Origin: Microlunatus phosphovorus NM-1
GTDB lineage: Bacteria; Actinomycetota; Actinomycetes; Propionibacteriales; Propionibacteriaceae
Assembly (NCBI RefSeq): GCF_000270245.1
Contig: NC_015635.1
Coordinates: forward strand, 3,224,001 to 3,288,000
Direction of reading: 5' to 3'
Length of the DNA: 64,000 nucleotides
Shown here in pieces: positions 28,803 to 38,236 of this stretch. A program made the translations under genes and the position numbers. Position 1 is the stretch's first letter; every line of letters starts with the position of its first letter. The notes beneath the pieces are model-generated. The model worked only from the letters and a program-made list of their open reading frames with translations. It did not search any database and was not told the DNA's origin.

Positions 28803-29428
28803 TATCCGGACTCCCAAAACAGCTGAGAGTCGTGGCTCCATTCCTTGCCGGCACCGGCTTGCCAGGCTGCCAGCAGGTGCCTCGCATCTGAGGAGACCTC
28901 GGCTGCAAGCTTCTCGAGCTGGTCAGAAAGCCGAACCCGCGACCCGATGGCGCGAACGACGACCCGGCTCGTACTGGCGCCAAGAAGCTCCGGCTCTGGG
29001 ATCAGCGTTCCTACGGGGTTGTCCGAAGTGAAAATGAGGCCGCCATGTCCGCCGCTCGCGGTGCGATGCGCGCCGACGACAAGGATCTCCTTCTCACCGG
29101 GGAGATCGAAGCTGTCCCGCGCCGCCGCGGCGGTGAGCTGATAGGTGTCGACGGTGTGAAACTGCGAGCCGACGGCGTAGCCGAGTGCCTGGGAATACGA
29201 GAGGCCCGAGCGAATGGTCGTGACCCGGCCCGGCCCGCGGTTCGCCAGTATCAACTGGAGTTCGGCGGCGCCCCAGCCTGCGGCCCGCAACGTGCTGCCG
29301 ACGAGTCCGTCGACACCGTCGTAGCTTGCGTCAGTCTGATGGACGTCCTGCTCGACCACGCAACGCTGACCATCCCAGAGCGCACAGCTGTAGCGCTGCC
29401 CCGTTGTCTCGATCGCGAGCACCTTCAT
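28802..29428 (-). CDS. tsaB: TsaB-like protein (t6A complex dimerisation module), divergent
   Basis: 208 residues. MKVLAIETTGQRYSCALWDG is the TsaB N-terminal strand, NRGPGRVTTIRSGLSYSQAL replaces the usual GPGSFTGLRIG segment, and the remainder is poorly conserved. TsaB normally pairs with TsaD and TsaE. No RimI-like acetyltransferase follows, unlike many actinobacterial clusters. ATG 29428 overlaps the tsaE stop by 4 bp. Confidence 0.75.
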   Translation of the reverse strand: MKVLAIETTGQRYSCALWDGQRCVVEQDVHQTDASYDGVDGLVGSTLRAAGWGAAELQLILANRGPGRVTTIRSGLSYSQALGYAVGSQFHTVDTYQLTAAAARDSFDLPGEKEILVVGAHRTASGGHGGLIFTSDNPVGTLIPEPELLGASTSRVVVRAIGSRVRLSDQLEKLAAEVSSDARHLLAAWQAGAGKEWSHDSQLFWESG

Positions 29429-29970
29429 GACATCACCGCGAGCGTCCCGAATTCCATCGCCTCGAGGACTTTGATCCAACGATCGGAGGCTGAGCTGAGC
29501 CGCAGTTCGCGAGCCTCTTCCTCGACCAGCGGCACGATCTCAATATGCAAATGATCAGGGAATCTGGCGCGAAGCATGCTTCCCCATTCTACAATTGTGA
29601 CCGAATCCTCCATGTAATCGACGACGCCTAGGTCCATGAATTCTTTCAGGTCTGCCAATCGATAGAGATCACAGTGGATCAATCGCAGGCGGCCACCATC
29701 GTAAAGATTCGCGAGAATGAAGGTCGGGCTGTTGGGAATGGCGCTTTCCCCGATCGCCGCGGCGATATCCTGCACGATGGCGGTCTTACCGGATCCCAGC
29801 GGACCTTCGAGCAACACGACATCACCTGGCACCAGTTGGGCGGCCAGGAACTGCGCGTAACGGGTCGTGTCCTGCCGGGTGTGCGCCGTGAGGACGCGTT
29901 TCATCCCCCGCGTGCCCAGGCGATCGCCGAGATCGTCTTCCAACTCGGGTTCGGCGCTCACTCGTCCCAT
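29425..29970 (-). CDS. tsaE: TsaE, ATPase of the t6A complex
   Basis: 181 residues. The Walker A is LEGPLGSGKTAIVQDIA, followed by NSPTFILANLY, the LIHCDLYRLADLKEF motif and VTIVEWGSM, as in TsaE. The start could be ATG 29970, overlapping prmC by 13 bp, or GTG 29961, which would give the 4-bp overlap usual in this cluster; ATG 29904 is a third option. TsaE hydrolyses ATP to reset TsaB-TsaD. Confidence 0.88.
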   Translation of the reverse strand: MGRVSAEPELEDDLGDRLGTRGMKRVLTAHTRQDTTRYAQFLAAQLVPGDVVLLEGPLGSGKTAIVQDIAAAIGESAIPNSPTFILANLYDGGRLRLIHCDLYRLADLKEFMDLGVVDYMEDSVTIVEWGSMLRARFPDHLHIEIVPLVEEEARELRLSSASDRWIKVLEAMEFGTLAVMS

Positions 29971-30869
29971 CCTGCCAGAGTGCGACCGTTCCGGACGGCG
30001 GTGACAAACCGAGGTCGACCGGTCAAATCGGTGCGGTCGCGGATCTGCGCGAAGTGCTCGCTGTCGAGCACGACCTGCGGCGCACTCTCCGCCTGCACCT
30101 CGGCATGCTCGAAGGTCAACACACCTCCGGGCCGGAGGAGCCGGGCGGCGACCTTGGTCACGATCCTGATGGCATCCAGTCCGTCCATTCCGGAGAACAG
30201 CGCCAGACTCGGATCGTGGTCGCGAGCCTCCACCGCGACGGAGTCGTATGCCTCCAAGGGGACGTACGGCGGGTTCGCGGTCACCACATCGACGGTGCCG
30301 TCGAGCTCCGACAGCGCGTCAGCCATATCGGCCTGCACCAGCCGTACCTCAGTGCCGGCCAGATTCTGCTCGGCCCATGACAAGGCGTCGGCGGACAACT
30401 CGACGGCATAGATCTCAGCTGCGGGGACCTCTTTGGCCAAGGACAGCGCGATGGCTCCGGAGCCGGTGCACAGATCCACGGCCAACTGAGGTCGAGCCGA
30501 GTCGGCTTGGCGCGATCGGAGCTCGGCGCACGCCCACGCCATCATGGTCTCGGTCTCCGGCCGCGGAATGAAGACGCCCGGTCCGACGCGGAGTTCCACG
30601 TTGCCGAAGTACGACACACCCGTCAGGTGCTGGAGTGGAATCCGTTCCGCCCGCCGGGCGACCAGCAGGTCGTACGTCTGCACGTCGGCGGGCTCGACCT
30701 CGCGGCGGCTCCACCACAGGCCCGGGTCCTCACCCAGGACATGGGACAACAACAGCCGCGCGTCATTCTCCGGGCTGGGTACACCGGCGGCGCGCAACTG
30801 CTCGGCGGCGTGCTTCACCAGCTCCCGGGCGGTCGGCTTCTCACCCACGCTCGGCCGGTGCCACAGCAC
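29958..30869 (-). CDS. prmC: Peptide chain release factor N5-glutamine methyltransferase
   Basis: 303 residues. A helical N-terminal domain is followed by the SAM-dependent methyltransferase: VFIPRPETETMM, AVDLCTGSGAIALSLA, YAVELSADAL and the glutamine-binding VVTANPPYVP. It methylates the GGQ glutamine of release factors, and prfA is directly upstream with a 2-bp gap. GTG start at 30869. Confidence 0.95.
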   Translation of the reverse strand: MLWHRPSVGEKPTARELVKHAAEQLRAAGVPSPENDARLLLSHVLGEDPGLWWSRREVEPADVQTYDLLVARRAERIPLQHLTGVSYFGNVELRVGPGVFIPRPETETMMAWACAELRSRQADSARPQLAVDLCTGSGAIALSLAKEVPAAEIYAVELSADALSWAEQNLAGTEVRLVQADMADALSELDGTVDVVTANPPYVPLEAYDSVAVEARDHDPSLALFSGMDGLDAIRIVTKVAARLLRPGGVLTFEHAEVQAESAPQVVLDSEHFAQIRDRTDLTGRPRFVTAVRNGRTLAGWDE

Positions 30870-30871
30870 GA

Positions 30872-31954
30872 TCAGACACCTCCGCCTGCCAGTCGTTCAG
30901 CAGTGTCGGCCTGCTGCAAGGCGTCGACCACGGCTTGCAGGTCACCGTTCAGCACCTGGTCGAGGTTGTAGGCCTTGTAGCCGATCCGGTGGTCGGCGAT
31001 CCGGTTCTCCGGGTAGTTGTAGGTCCTGATCCGTTCCGAGCGGTCGACCGTACGCACCTGCGACCTGCGCGCAGCGGATGCCTCCTGGGCTGCCGCCTCC
31101 TCAGCCGCAGCCGTCAGCCGCGCCCGCAGCATCCGCATCGCTTGCTCGCGGTTCTGCAATTGTGACCGCTCGTTCTGGCAGGAGACCACGATGCCGCTTG
31201 GCAGATGGGTGATCCGGACTGCCGAATCGGTGGTGTTCACCCCCTGGCCGCCTGGACCCGAGGAACGGTAGACGTCGATCCGCAGGTCGTTCTCGTCGAT
31301 CTCGACGCCCTCGGACTCCTCGATCTCCGGCATCACCAACACGCCCGCGGCGGAGGTGTGGACGCGGCCCTGCGACTCGGTCACCGGCACCCGCTGCACC
31401 CGGTGCACGCCGCCTTCGAACTTCAGCACTCCGTACGGCATCTGATCCGGCTCGCCCACCGACGACGCCTTGATGGCGACCGTGACGGACTTGAAGCCCC
31501 CCAGATCGGTCTCCTGGGCGTCGAGCACCTCGATCTTCCAGCCACGGATGGCGGCGTATCGGGTGTACATGTTCAACAGGTCGCCGGCGAACAGTGCGGA
31601 CTCCTCGCCGCCCTCGCCGGACTTGATCTCCAGCAGCGCGTCGGAGGAGTCGTTGGGGTCACGCGGCGCGAGCAGTCGGGTGAGCCGCTCGGTGACCGGG
31701 CCGAGCCGGGTCTCCAGCTCGGCTGCCTCCTCGGCAAACGACTCGTCCTCCAACGCCAGTTCGCGAGCCGCGGTGAGGTCGTCGGTCAGCGACTCGTACT
31801 CGGTGAGGGCCTTGATGATCGGGGTCAGCTCGGCATAGCGGCGGCCGACCTTGCGGGCTCGAGCGAGATCAGCGTGCACGGCCGGATCGGCCAACGCCTT
31901 CTCCAGCTCGGCGAACTCTGCCTGCAAGCCCCTTGCCGACTCGAACTCGGACAC
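30872..31954 (-). CDS. prfA: Peptide chain release factor 1
   Basis: 360 residues. The codon-recognition domain is followed by the catalytic [18 protein letters not shown] and the conserved [16 protein letters not shown]. It terminates at UAA and UAG. The GTG start at 31954 lies 36 bp after the rpmE terminator hairpin. Confidence 0.96.
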   Translation of the reverse strand: MSEFESARGLQAEFAELEKALADPAVHADLARARKVGRRYAELTPIIKALTEYESLTDDLTAARELALEDESFAEEAAELETRLGPVTERLTRLLAPRDPNDSSDALLEIKSGEGGEESALFAGDLLNMYTRYAAIRGWKIEVLDAQETDLGGFKSVTVAIKASSVGEPDQMPYGVLKFEGGVHRVQRVPVTESQGRVHTSAAGVLVMPEIEESEGVEIDENDLRIDVYRSSGPGGQGVNTTDSAVRITHLPSGIVVSCQNERSQLQNREQAMRMLRARLTAAAEEAAAQEASAARRSQVRTVDRSERIRTYNYPENRIADHRIGYKAYNLDQVLNGDLQAVVDALQQADTAERLAGGGV

Positions 31955-31990
31955 GCGATCTCCTCTCCATCATCCGTCCCGGAACAAACG

Positions 31991-32022
31991 AACGCTCCCG
32001 GATCGAGTGATCCGGGAGCGTT
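31991..32022 (-). terminator. Intrinsic terminator of rpmE
   Basis: A perfect 14-bp stem, AACGCTCCCGGATC paired with its complement around the 4-base loop GAGT, sits 8 bp after the rpmE stop. In the minus transcript the stem is followed by CGTTTGTTCC, a moderate U-rich tail. It separates rpmE from prfA. Confidence 0.8.
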
Positions 32023-32030
32023 GTGAGGTG

Positions 32031-32258
32031 CTACTTCTTCTTGGCTGCGGGCTGCTTCTTCGCGTACCGCTTCTCGAAGCGAGCGACCCGACCACCGGTG
32101 TCGAGGATCTTCTGCTTGCCGGTGTAGAACGGGTGGCAGGCCGAGCACACGTCGGCACGGATGATGCCGTCGGGCGAGGTGCTGCGGGTGGTGAACGTGT
32201 TGCCGCAGGTACAGGTCACCTGGGTCTCCACATACCGCGGATGAATGTCTGGCTTCAT
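32031..32258 (-). CDS. rpmE: Large ribosomal subunit protein bL31
   Basis: 75 residues from [11 protein letters not shown]. The zinc-binding type (C+) is shown by CTCGN and CSACH. A GAGGAGA ribosome binding site lies before ATG 32258, which fixes the start against a longer upstream frame. A basic tail (KKQPAAKKK) ends the protein. Confidence 0.96.
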   Translation of the reverse strand: MKPDIHPRYVETQVTCTCGNTFTTRSTSPDGIIRADVCSACHPFYTGKQKILDTGGRVARFEKRYAKKQPAAKKK

Positions 32259-32382
32259 GGGTGTCTCCTCATTCGTCGCACCGGGTCGCCGCGTCGGCCG
32301 ACGGGCGTGAACCGGCACAAGGATCTAGTCTGCCGCAGGCGGGCCCGCGGCAGCAAACCGTCCAACACTGCTCGGCTCGGGT

Positions 32383-34455
32383 TTACTCCCCCCGCTGGGG
32401 GATGGACTTGGTGATGGCCAGCAGGAACTCGTGGTTGCTGCCGGTCTTGCGGAGCCGGTCCAGCAGCATCTCCAGACCCTGCAGATTCTCCCCGCCCGAC
32501 AGCACCCGGCGGAGTTTCCAGATGATGTTCAACTCCTCGCGGCTCATCAGCAACTCTTCGCGGCGAGTGCTGGAGGCGTCCACGTCGATGGCCGGGAAGA
32601 TCCGCTTGTCGGCGAACTCGCGACGCAGCCGGAGCTCCATGTTGCCGGTGCCCTTGAACTCCTCGAAGATCACCTCGTCCATCTTCGAGCCGGTCTCGAT
32701 CAAGGCGGTGGCCAAGATGGTGAGCGAGCCGCCATGCTCGATGTTGCGGGCCGCGCCGAAGAACTTCTTCGGCGGGTAGAGCGCCGCGGAGTCCACGCCG
32801 CCGGACAGGATCCGCCCGCTGGCGGGAGCGGCGATGTTGTACGCCCGGCTGAGGCGGGTGATGCCATCCAGCAGCACGACGACGTCGTGGCCCATCTCGA
32901 CCAGGCGCTTGGCCCGCTCGATCGCCAATTCGGCGACGGTGGTGTGGTCGTCGGCCGGTCGGTCGAAGGTCGAGGAGATGACCTCGCCCTTGACGGTCCG
33001 CTGGAAGTCGGTGACCTCCTCGGGCCGCTCGTCGACCAGCACGACCATCAGGTGGACTTCCGGATTGTTGGTCGCGATCGCGTTCGCGATGGTCTGCATG
33101 GCCATCGTCTTGCCGGCCTTGGGCGGCGACACGATCAGACCGCGCTGACCCTTGCCGATCGGCGACAGCAGATCGATGATCCGGCCCATCAGCTGGTTCG
33201 GGGTGGTCTCCAGCTTCAGCCGCTCCTGCGGATAGAGCGGGGTCAGCTTCCCGAACTCCGGCCGGTTGCGTGCCTCCTCCGGCGGCCGACCGTTGATCGA
33301 GTCGACCCGGACCAGCGGGTTGAACTTCTCCTTGCGCTCGCCGTCCCGCGGGGTACGGATGGCGCCGGAGACGATGTCACCCTTGCGCAGTCCGAGCTTC
33401 TTCACCATCGACAGCGACACGTACGCGTCGTCCGAGCCCGGCAGGTAGCCCGAGGTCCGCACGAAGGCATAGTTGTCGAGGACGTCGAGGATGCCGTTGA
33501 TCGGTGCGAGGACGTCGTCCTCGGCGACGACCGGCTCGGACTCGTAGCGGTCCATGCCGCCGCCGCGATTGTTGCGGCGGTTCTGGCGGTCGCGACTGCG
33601 ACGCCGTCGGCTCCGCCGACCGCCACCGTCGTCGTCATCGCGGTTGTTGTCGTTGCCGCGATTGTCGTTGGCCCGGTTGTCGTTGCCACGGTTGTCACCG
33701 GTGCGGCTCTGCCGGTTCTGCTGGTCGCGGTTCTGCTGATCCCGACCTTGCTGGTCTCTGCTCTGCTGATCCCGGCCGGCACCGTTGCGATCGTTGCCGC
33801 CCCGGTTGTCGGTGCGGCTCTCGTTGCCCCGATTGTCGTTGGCCCGGCCGTCACCACCCTGGGTCTCATTGCCCCGAGTCTCATTGGCCCGGCTCTCCGC
33901 GGGGCTGGTGTCGGCAGGCCGGTTGTCCGTCGAGACCGCCTCGCGGTTGTCCTGCCGCTGCCGGCCAGAGGTCCCGCCACCGGTCGCGCGCTCGGCTTCG
34001 CGGTTCTGAGGCTCGCGGTTCTGAGGCTCGCGGTTCTGAGGCTCGCCTGCCTGCTCCGTACGCGGCTGCTCAGTTGCCTGCTGCGTCCGCTGCCCGCGGC
34101 TCTCGGCGGTGCGCTGGATGGCCTCGCCGACCGCGTCGATCGTCGGCTGATTGTCGTTGGCCGGCTGGCTGGCCCGCGGAGCCCGCTTGCGCCGAGCCCC
34201 GTTGGTCGCCGTCGCGTCCTTGGCGCCGGCCCCGTCCTTGGAGCCGCCAGCCGCGCCCGCACCATCACCGGTCTGGGCGGCGCGGATGGCGTCGATCAGC
34301 TGGCCCTTCCGCAGGCCGGAGGTCTTCACCCCCAGGCCTTGGGCTACTTGCTTCAATTCCGGCAGCACCATCGCATCAAGCCCGGTGCCCTTGCGCCGAC
34401 GGCGCTCCCCGGACTCTGCGGCGGGGGCTGCCTGCGCTTCGGCGATATCTGTCAC
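32383..34455 (-). CDS. rho: Transcription termination factor Rho with a long disordered insertion
   Basis: 690 residues. An N-terminal Rho_N helix bundle ([20 protein letters not shown]) precedes about 240 residues of low-complexity Asn/Arg/Asp/Gln/Gly sequence. Then come the RNA-binding cold-shock-like domain ([18 protein letters not shown]) and the ATPase ([29 protein letters not shown]). Large insertions are typical of actinobacterial Rho. The GTG start at 34455 has GAAAGGA 7 nt upstream. It ends transcription of untranslated RNA. Confidence 0.96.
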   Translation of the reverse strand: MTDIAEAQAAPAAESGERRRRKGTGLDAMVLPELKQVAQGLGVKTSGLRKGQLIDAIRAAQTGDGAGAAGGSKDGAGAKDATATNGARRKRAPRASQPANDNQPTIDAVGEAIQRTAESRGQRTQQATEQPRTEQAGEPQNREPQNREPQNREAERATGGGTSGRQRQDNREAVSTDNRPADTSPAESRANETRGNETQGGDGRANDNRGNESRTDNRGGNDRNGAGRDQQSRDQQGRDQQNRDQQNRQSRTGDNRGNDNRANDNRGNDNNRDDDDGGGRRSRRRRSRDRQNRRNNRGGGMDRYESEPVVAEDDVLAPINGILDVLDNYAFVRTSGYLPGSDDAYVSLSMVKKLGLRKGDIVSGAIRTPRDGERKEKFNPLVRVDSINGRPPEEARNRPEFGKLTPLYPQERLKLETTPNQLMGRIIDLLSPIGKGQRGLIVSPPKAGKTMAMQTIANAIATNNPEVHLMVVLVDERPEEVTDFQRTVKGEVISSTFDRPADDHTTVAELAIERAKRLVEMGHDVVVLLDGITRLSRAYNIAAPASGRILSGGVDSAALYPPKKFFGAARNIEHGGSLTILATALIETGSKMDEVIFEEFKGTGNMELRLRREFADKRIFPAIDVDASSTRREELLMSREELNIIWKLRRVLSGGENLQGLEMLLDRLRKTGSNHEFLLAITKSIPQRGE
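34001..34045. repeat. Three tandem 15-bp repeats in the rho insertion
   Basis: Units of CGGTTCTGAGGCTCG at 34001, 34016 and 34031 are identical. They encode EPQNR repeats in the disordered part of Rho on the minus strand. Confidence 0.85.
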
Positions 34456-34706
34456 AGGTGTCCTTTCGGAGTGGGCGATCCGCGCCCAGTCCAGTCACGA
34501 TCGAGCCGGCTGCGGTGGGTTCGCTGAACTCCGGCTCGGGGTCTTCGTCAGGTCCACTCGCCACCATTGTGTTTGGCAGTTCGAAGTGTTGGCGAAGAAC
34601 TCGCCGCGCCGGACCTGTCGGCGCTACAACCGAAACCGTACTGGCTCATCGCATGGGTTCGCGATGCGGCTCACCGTTCGGTTACTGACAAGATTAGCAC
34701 TACTGG
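34456..34706 (-). other. 251-bp region upstream of rho
   Basis: No credible gene is present. It must contain the end of the thrB transcript and the rho promoter and leader. A TTGTCA-like hexamer occurs near 34690 and a TACGGT near 34640 on the minus strand, but they are not correctly spaced from each other. A long leader before rho is common and often serves autoregulation. Confidence 0.35.
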
Positions 34707-35618
34707 TTACCCAATCACGTCGGCTACCCGAGCACCGCTGCCTACGCGCCCTCGTCGAACCCGGAAACCGTCCGCACCGGGCACCCAGCCGGCGGTCTCG
34801 GCAGCGTCCAGCTCCGTCTTCGTGCCGAGTATGAGCACCGTTGGCCCGGCTCCACTGATCACCGCGGCCAGGCCGTTGCTGCGCAACTGGGTCAGCAGCT
34901 CCAACGACTTCGGCATCGCCGGCCGTCGGTACTCCTGATGCAGCCAGTCTCGGGTGGCCTCCCACAACAACTCGGGTCGCCCGCCGATGGCCTCCACCAG
35001 TAGGGCGGCCCGCGCGGCATTGGCCGCCGCGTCCACGTGCGGCACCCGCTCGGGCAGCAGAGCCCGGGCCGCCTTGGTAGCGACCGCCACCGACGGTGTG
35101 AACGACGCCAGGGCCAGCTCGTCTGCCACCGGGGCGTTCACCACGGCCACCCCGTCGCGTCCCTCGTAGGCGAGCACGAACCCGCCGTAGATGGCCGCCG
35201 CGACGTTGTCCGGATGCCCTTCGATCGCGGTGGCGTGTCGCAACGTCCATTCCCGATCCGGCTCCAGACCGGCCAGCCCGCGCGCCGCGACCAGTCCGGC
35301 CACGATGGCAGCGGAGGAGGACCCCAGGCCACGCCCGTGCGGGATCGTGTTGTGGCAGGTCAGGCCCAGACCGGACACCGCGGCGCCGAGGTCGGCAAGA
35401 CCGAGCAGCGCCGAGCGGATGATCAGATGCGACTCATCACGCGGCACCTGGTCCGCGCCTTCACCGGTGACCTCGAGATGATAGCCACTCAGCTCCGTAC
35501 GCACGGTGACGCGCTCGTACCAGTCGAGGGACAGTCCGAAGCAGTCGAACCCTGGACCGAGGTTCGCGCTGGTCGCCGGCACCTCGACGACGACCTCGCG
35601 CCCAGCCGGGAGGCTCAT
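34707..35618 (-). CDS. thrB: Homoserine kinase
   Basis: 303 residues of the GHMP kinase family. [18 protein letters not shown] starts the fold, the ATP loop is [14 protein letters not shown], and [12 protein letters not shown] is the C-terminal glycine-rich strand. It phosphorylates homoserine. The start overlaps the thrC stop by 4 bp. It ends the threonine operon. Confidence 0.95.
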   Translation of the reverse strand: MSLPAGREVVVEVPATSANLGPGFDCFGLSLDWYERVTVRTELSGYHLEVTGEGADQVPRDESHLIIRSALLGLADLGAAVSGLGLTCHNTIPHGRGLGSSSAAIVAGLVAARGLAGLEPDREWTLRHATAIEGHPDNVAAAIYGGFVLAYEGRDGVAVVNAPVADELALASFTPSVAVATKAARALLPERVPHVDAAANAARAALLVEAIGGRPELLWEATRDWLHQEYRRPAMPKSLELLTQLRSNGLAAVISGAGPTVLILGTKTELDAAETAGWVPGADGFRVRRGRVGSGARVADVIG

Positions 35619-36703
35619 CCAGCCAGACCGCAGGCGGCCGCGACCTTGGTCAGCTCTGCAGCCACCACCTCGGCCTGGATCGAGCGCCCCGAAAGAGCGG
35701 TGTCGATGTCCTTGAGCCCATGGCCGGTCACGGTGATCACGATCTGCTGCCCGGGATCGACCTCGCCACGTTGGCTCAGCTGTCGCAGTCCGGCTACACC
35801 GGCGGCCGAGGCTGGCTCCACGAAGACCCCTTCCCGAGAGGCCAGGAAACCCTGTGCCGCGAGGATCTCCTGATCGGTGACGGCACCGAAACGGCCACCG
35901 GACTCCTCTTTGGCGGCGATCGCCAGCGTGGTCGAGGCCGGATCTCCGATCCGGATCGCGGTCGCCACGGTCTCCGGGTTCGGCACCGGATGGCCCAGCA
36001 CCAGCGGCGCCGCGCCGGCAGCCTGGAAGGCCCACATCCGGGGTCGTCTGGTCGCCTGTCCGGCCGTGGCGTACTCCACGTAGCCGCGCCAGTAGGCCGA
36101 GATGTTGCCGCCGTTGCCGACCGGCAACACATGGAGGTCCGGTGCATTACCGAGATCGTCGACGACCTCGAAAGCTGCCGTCTTCTGCCCCTCGATCCGC
36201 ACCGGATTGACGGAGTTGACCAGCGCCACCGGATAGCTGTCGGCGAGTGCGCGGGCCAGCCGGAGGCAATCGTCGAAATTGCCCTCGACCTGCACCACCT
36301 GCGCGCCGTGCATGATCGCCTGAGCCAGTTTCCCGGCCGCGATCCGACCCGCCGGCAACAACACGATCGGTTTCAGTCCGCCGCGGGAGGCGTACGCCGC
36401 CGCCGACGCCGACGTGTTGCCGGTGGAGGCACAGACCACGGCTCGGGCACCCTCACCGGCCGCCACACTCACGGCCACAGTCATGCCGCGGTCCTTGAAC
36501 GAGCCGGTCGGATTGGCGCCCTCGACCTTGAGCCAGACCTCACAGCTGAGCTCGGCGGACAGCACGTTCGCCCGGACGAGCGGGGTGGTGCCCTCACCGA
36601 GGGTGACCACCGGGGTCGAGTCGGTCACCGGCAGCCACGACCGATACCGGTCGATCACACCCTGTCGCGGTGCAGCCCGGTGGGCCACCATTGACATCGT
36701 CAT
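35615..36703 (-). CDS. thrC: Threonine synthase
   Basis: 362 residues, PLP fold type II. The cofactor lysine lies in [12 protein letters not shown], the phosphate loop is [12 protein letters not shown], and [15 protein letters not shown] contacts substrate. It converts phosphohomoserine to threonine. It overlaps hom by 4 bp and thrB by 4 bp, so the three genes form one coupled unit. Confidence 0.96.
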   Translation of the reverse strand: MTMSMVAHRAAPRQGVIDRYRSWLPVTDSTPVVTLGEGTTPLVRANVLSAELSCEVWLKVEGANPTGSFKDRGMTVAVSVAAGEGARAVVCASTGNTSASAAAYASRGGLKPIVLLPAGRIAAGKLAQAIMHGAQVVQVEGNFDDCLRLARALADSYPVALVNSVNPVRIEGQKTAAFEVVDDLGNAPDLHVLPVGNGGNISAYWRGYVEYATAGQATRRPRMWAFQAAGAAPLVLGHPVPNPETVATAIRIGDPASTTLAIAAKEESGGRFGAVTDQEILAAQGFLASREGVFVEPASAAGVAGLRQLSQRGEVDPGQQIVITVTGHGLKDIDTALSGRSIQAEVVAAELTKVAAACGLAG

Positions 36704-38052
36704 CCCTCCCCTTCTACCCGCATCACACTGGCCACCTCGCGTACCGCCTCGAGCGAGCGCAGCGCCCGGACCGTCGCCGAGAGCGCCGCGTCCCGAGCCC
36801 GGTGGGTGACGATCACCAGTTGGGCGTCGGAGCCGCGCCCCTGCTGCCGTACAGTCTGGATCGAGACGCCGTGCTCGGCGAAACAGGTCGCGATGCTGGC
36901 CAGCACACCGGTGACATCGGCCACCTCGAGGGAGATGTGGTAGCGAGTCACCACATCGTCGATCGGGCTCACCGGACGCGCCGCATAGCTGGACTCCCCC
37001 GGGCCCGCTGCACCCCGGACCCGGTTGCGGGCCACCGTCACCAGGTCTCCGAGCACCGCGCTGGCGGTGGGCGAGCCACCGGCTCCTGGCCCGTAGAACA
37101 TCAGCCGACCAGCTGAACGAGACTCCACGAACACCGCGTTGTAGGCACCGCCGACCGAGGCCAGCGGATGACTGCGCGGGATCATCGCCGGGTGCACGCG
37201 CACCGAGACCCGGCGCTGACCGTTATCGCCCTCGGCGTCGGACAGTTCGCAGATGGCCAACAGCTTGACTACCGAGCCGATTGCCCGGGCCGAGGCGATG
37301 TCGGACGTGGTGACCTCGGAGATCCCCTCCCGATAGACATCGGCGGCGGTGACCCGGCTGTGGAACGCGAGGCTGGCCAGGATCGCAGCTTTCGCGGCGG
37401 CATCGAAACCCTCGACATCAGCGGTCGGATCGGCCTCGGCATAGCCCAGCGTCTGCGCGTCGGCGAGGGTCTCGGAGAAGCCGGCGCCCTCGGTGTCCAT
37501 CTTGTCCAGGATGTAGTTGGTGGTGCCGTTCACTATCCCGATCACCGAGGTGATCTCGTCTCCGACCAACGACTCGCGTAGTGGGCGCACGATCGGGATC
37601 GCGCCCGCCACCGCGGCCTCGAAATAGAGGTCGACGCCGGCCTGCTCGGCGGCAGCGAACAGTGTGCCGCCGTCCTCGGCCAGCAACGCCTTGTTGGCGG
37701 TCACGACCGAGGCACCGTGCTGCAGCGCGCTCAAGATCAGCGATCGGGCCGGCTCGATTCCGCCGATCACCTCGATCACCAGGTCCACGTCAGAACGCGC
37801 TACCAGCGCCGCCGCATCGGTGGTGAACAGAGCCGGGTCGATCCCCTCGCGCGTCCGGTTCAGCCGGCGCACGGCGATGCCGACCAGCTCCAGCCGCCTG
37901 CCGATCCGGGCATGCAGGTCGTCGGCGGAGTCGGTGAGCAGCCGGGCCACCTCCGAGCCCACGGTGCCGCACCCCAGCAGCGCGACCCGCAGCGGTGGCA
38001 TCGGCTGCCCGTCCGACTGTGGGCGCGCGGCCGGCTCGGTGGTCGTCGTCAC
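36700..38052 (-). CDS. hom: Homoserine dehydrogenase
   Basis: About 450 residues from GTG 38052. The NAD(P)-binding motif is [17 protein letters not shown], the catalytic region has [11 protein letters not shown] with the [17 protein letters not shown] strand, and a C-terminal ACT domain ([16 protein letters not shown]) should bind threonine for feedback control. An in-frame extension reaches ATG 38208 but consists largely of 21-bp repeats and lacks the family's start, so the shorter form is preferred. Confidence 0.9.
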   Translation of the reverse strand: MTTTTEPAARPQSDGQPMPPLRVALLGCGTVGSEVARLLTDSADDLHARIGRRLELVGIAVRRLNRTREGIDPALFTTDAAALVARSDVDLVIEVIGGIEPARSLILSALQHGASVVTANKALLAEDGGTLFAAAEQAGVDLYFEAAVAGAIPIVRPLRESLVGDEITSVIGIVNGTTNYILDKMDTEGAGFSETLADAQTLGYAEADPTADVEGFDAAAKAAILASLAFHSRVTAADVYREGISEVTTSDIASARAIGSVVKLLAICELSDAEGDNGQRRVSVRVHPAMIPRSHPLASVGGAYNAVFVESRSAGRLMFYGPGAGGSPTASAVLGDLVTVARNRVRGAAGPGESSYAARPVSPIDDVVTRYHISLEVADVTGVLASIATCFAEHGVSIQTVRQQGRGSDAQLVIVTHRARDAALSATVRALRSLEAVREVASVMRVEGEG

Positions 38053-38085
38053 TTCTGCCTCACGTCGTTCGTCTGCCCCTGCATC

Positions 38086-38148
38086 GTTCCTGAAGTGCTC
38101 TGTGTTGTTCCTGAAGTGCCCTGCGTTGTTCGTGAAGGGCTCTGTGTC
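38086..38148. repeat. Three tandem 21-bp repeats upstream of hom
   Basis: Units of the type GTTCCTGAAGTGCTCTGTGT plus T start at 38086, 38107 and 38128; the third carries a few changes. They lie between lysA and hom and remain in the hom frame without stops, so they could encode 7-residue repeats if translation begins at 38208. Confidence 0.75.
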
Positions 38149-38236
38149 GCCCCGGGGGTGGTCCCGGAGCCGCTGGCCGACGGCCAACGGCAGTTCATTC
38201 TTCCCCATCGCAGCACTGCGGTGCTAACTCTCGCGC

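Noticed and set aside
32431-34527. A 698-codon open frame on the plus strand
   Set aside because: It is the antisense of rho; its composition is the usual GC-rich shadow and it has no motifs.
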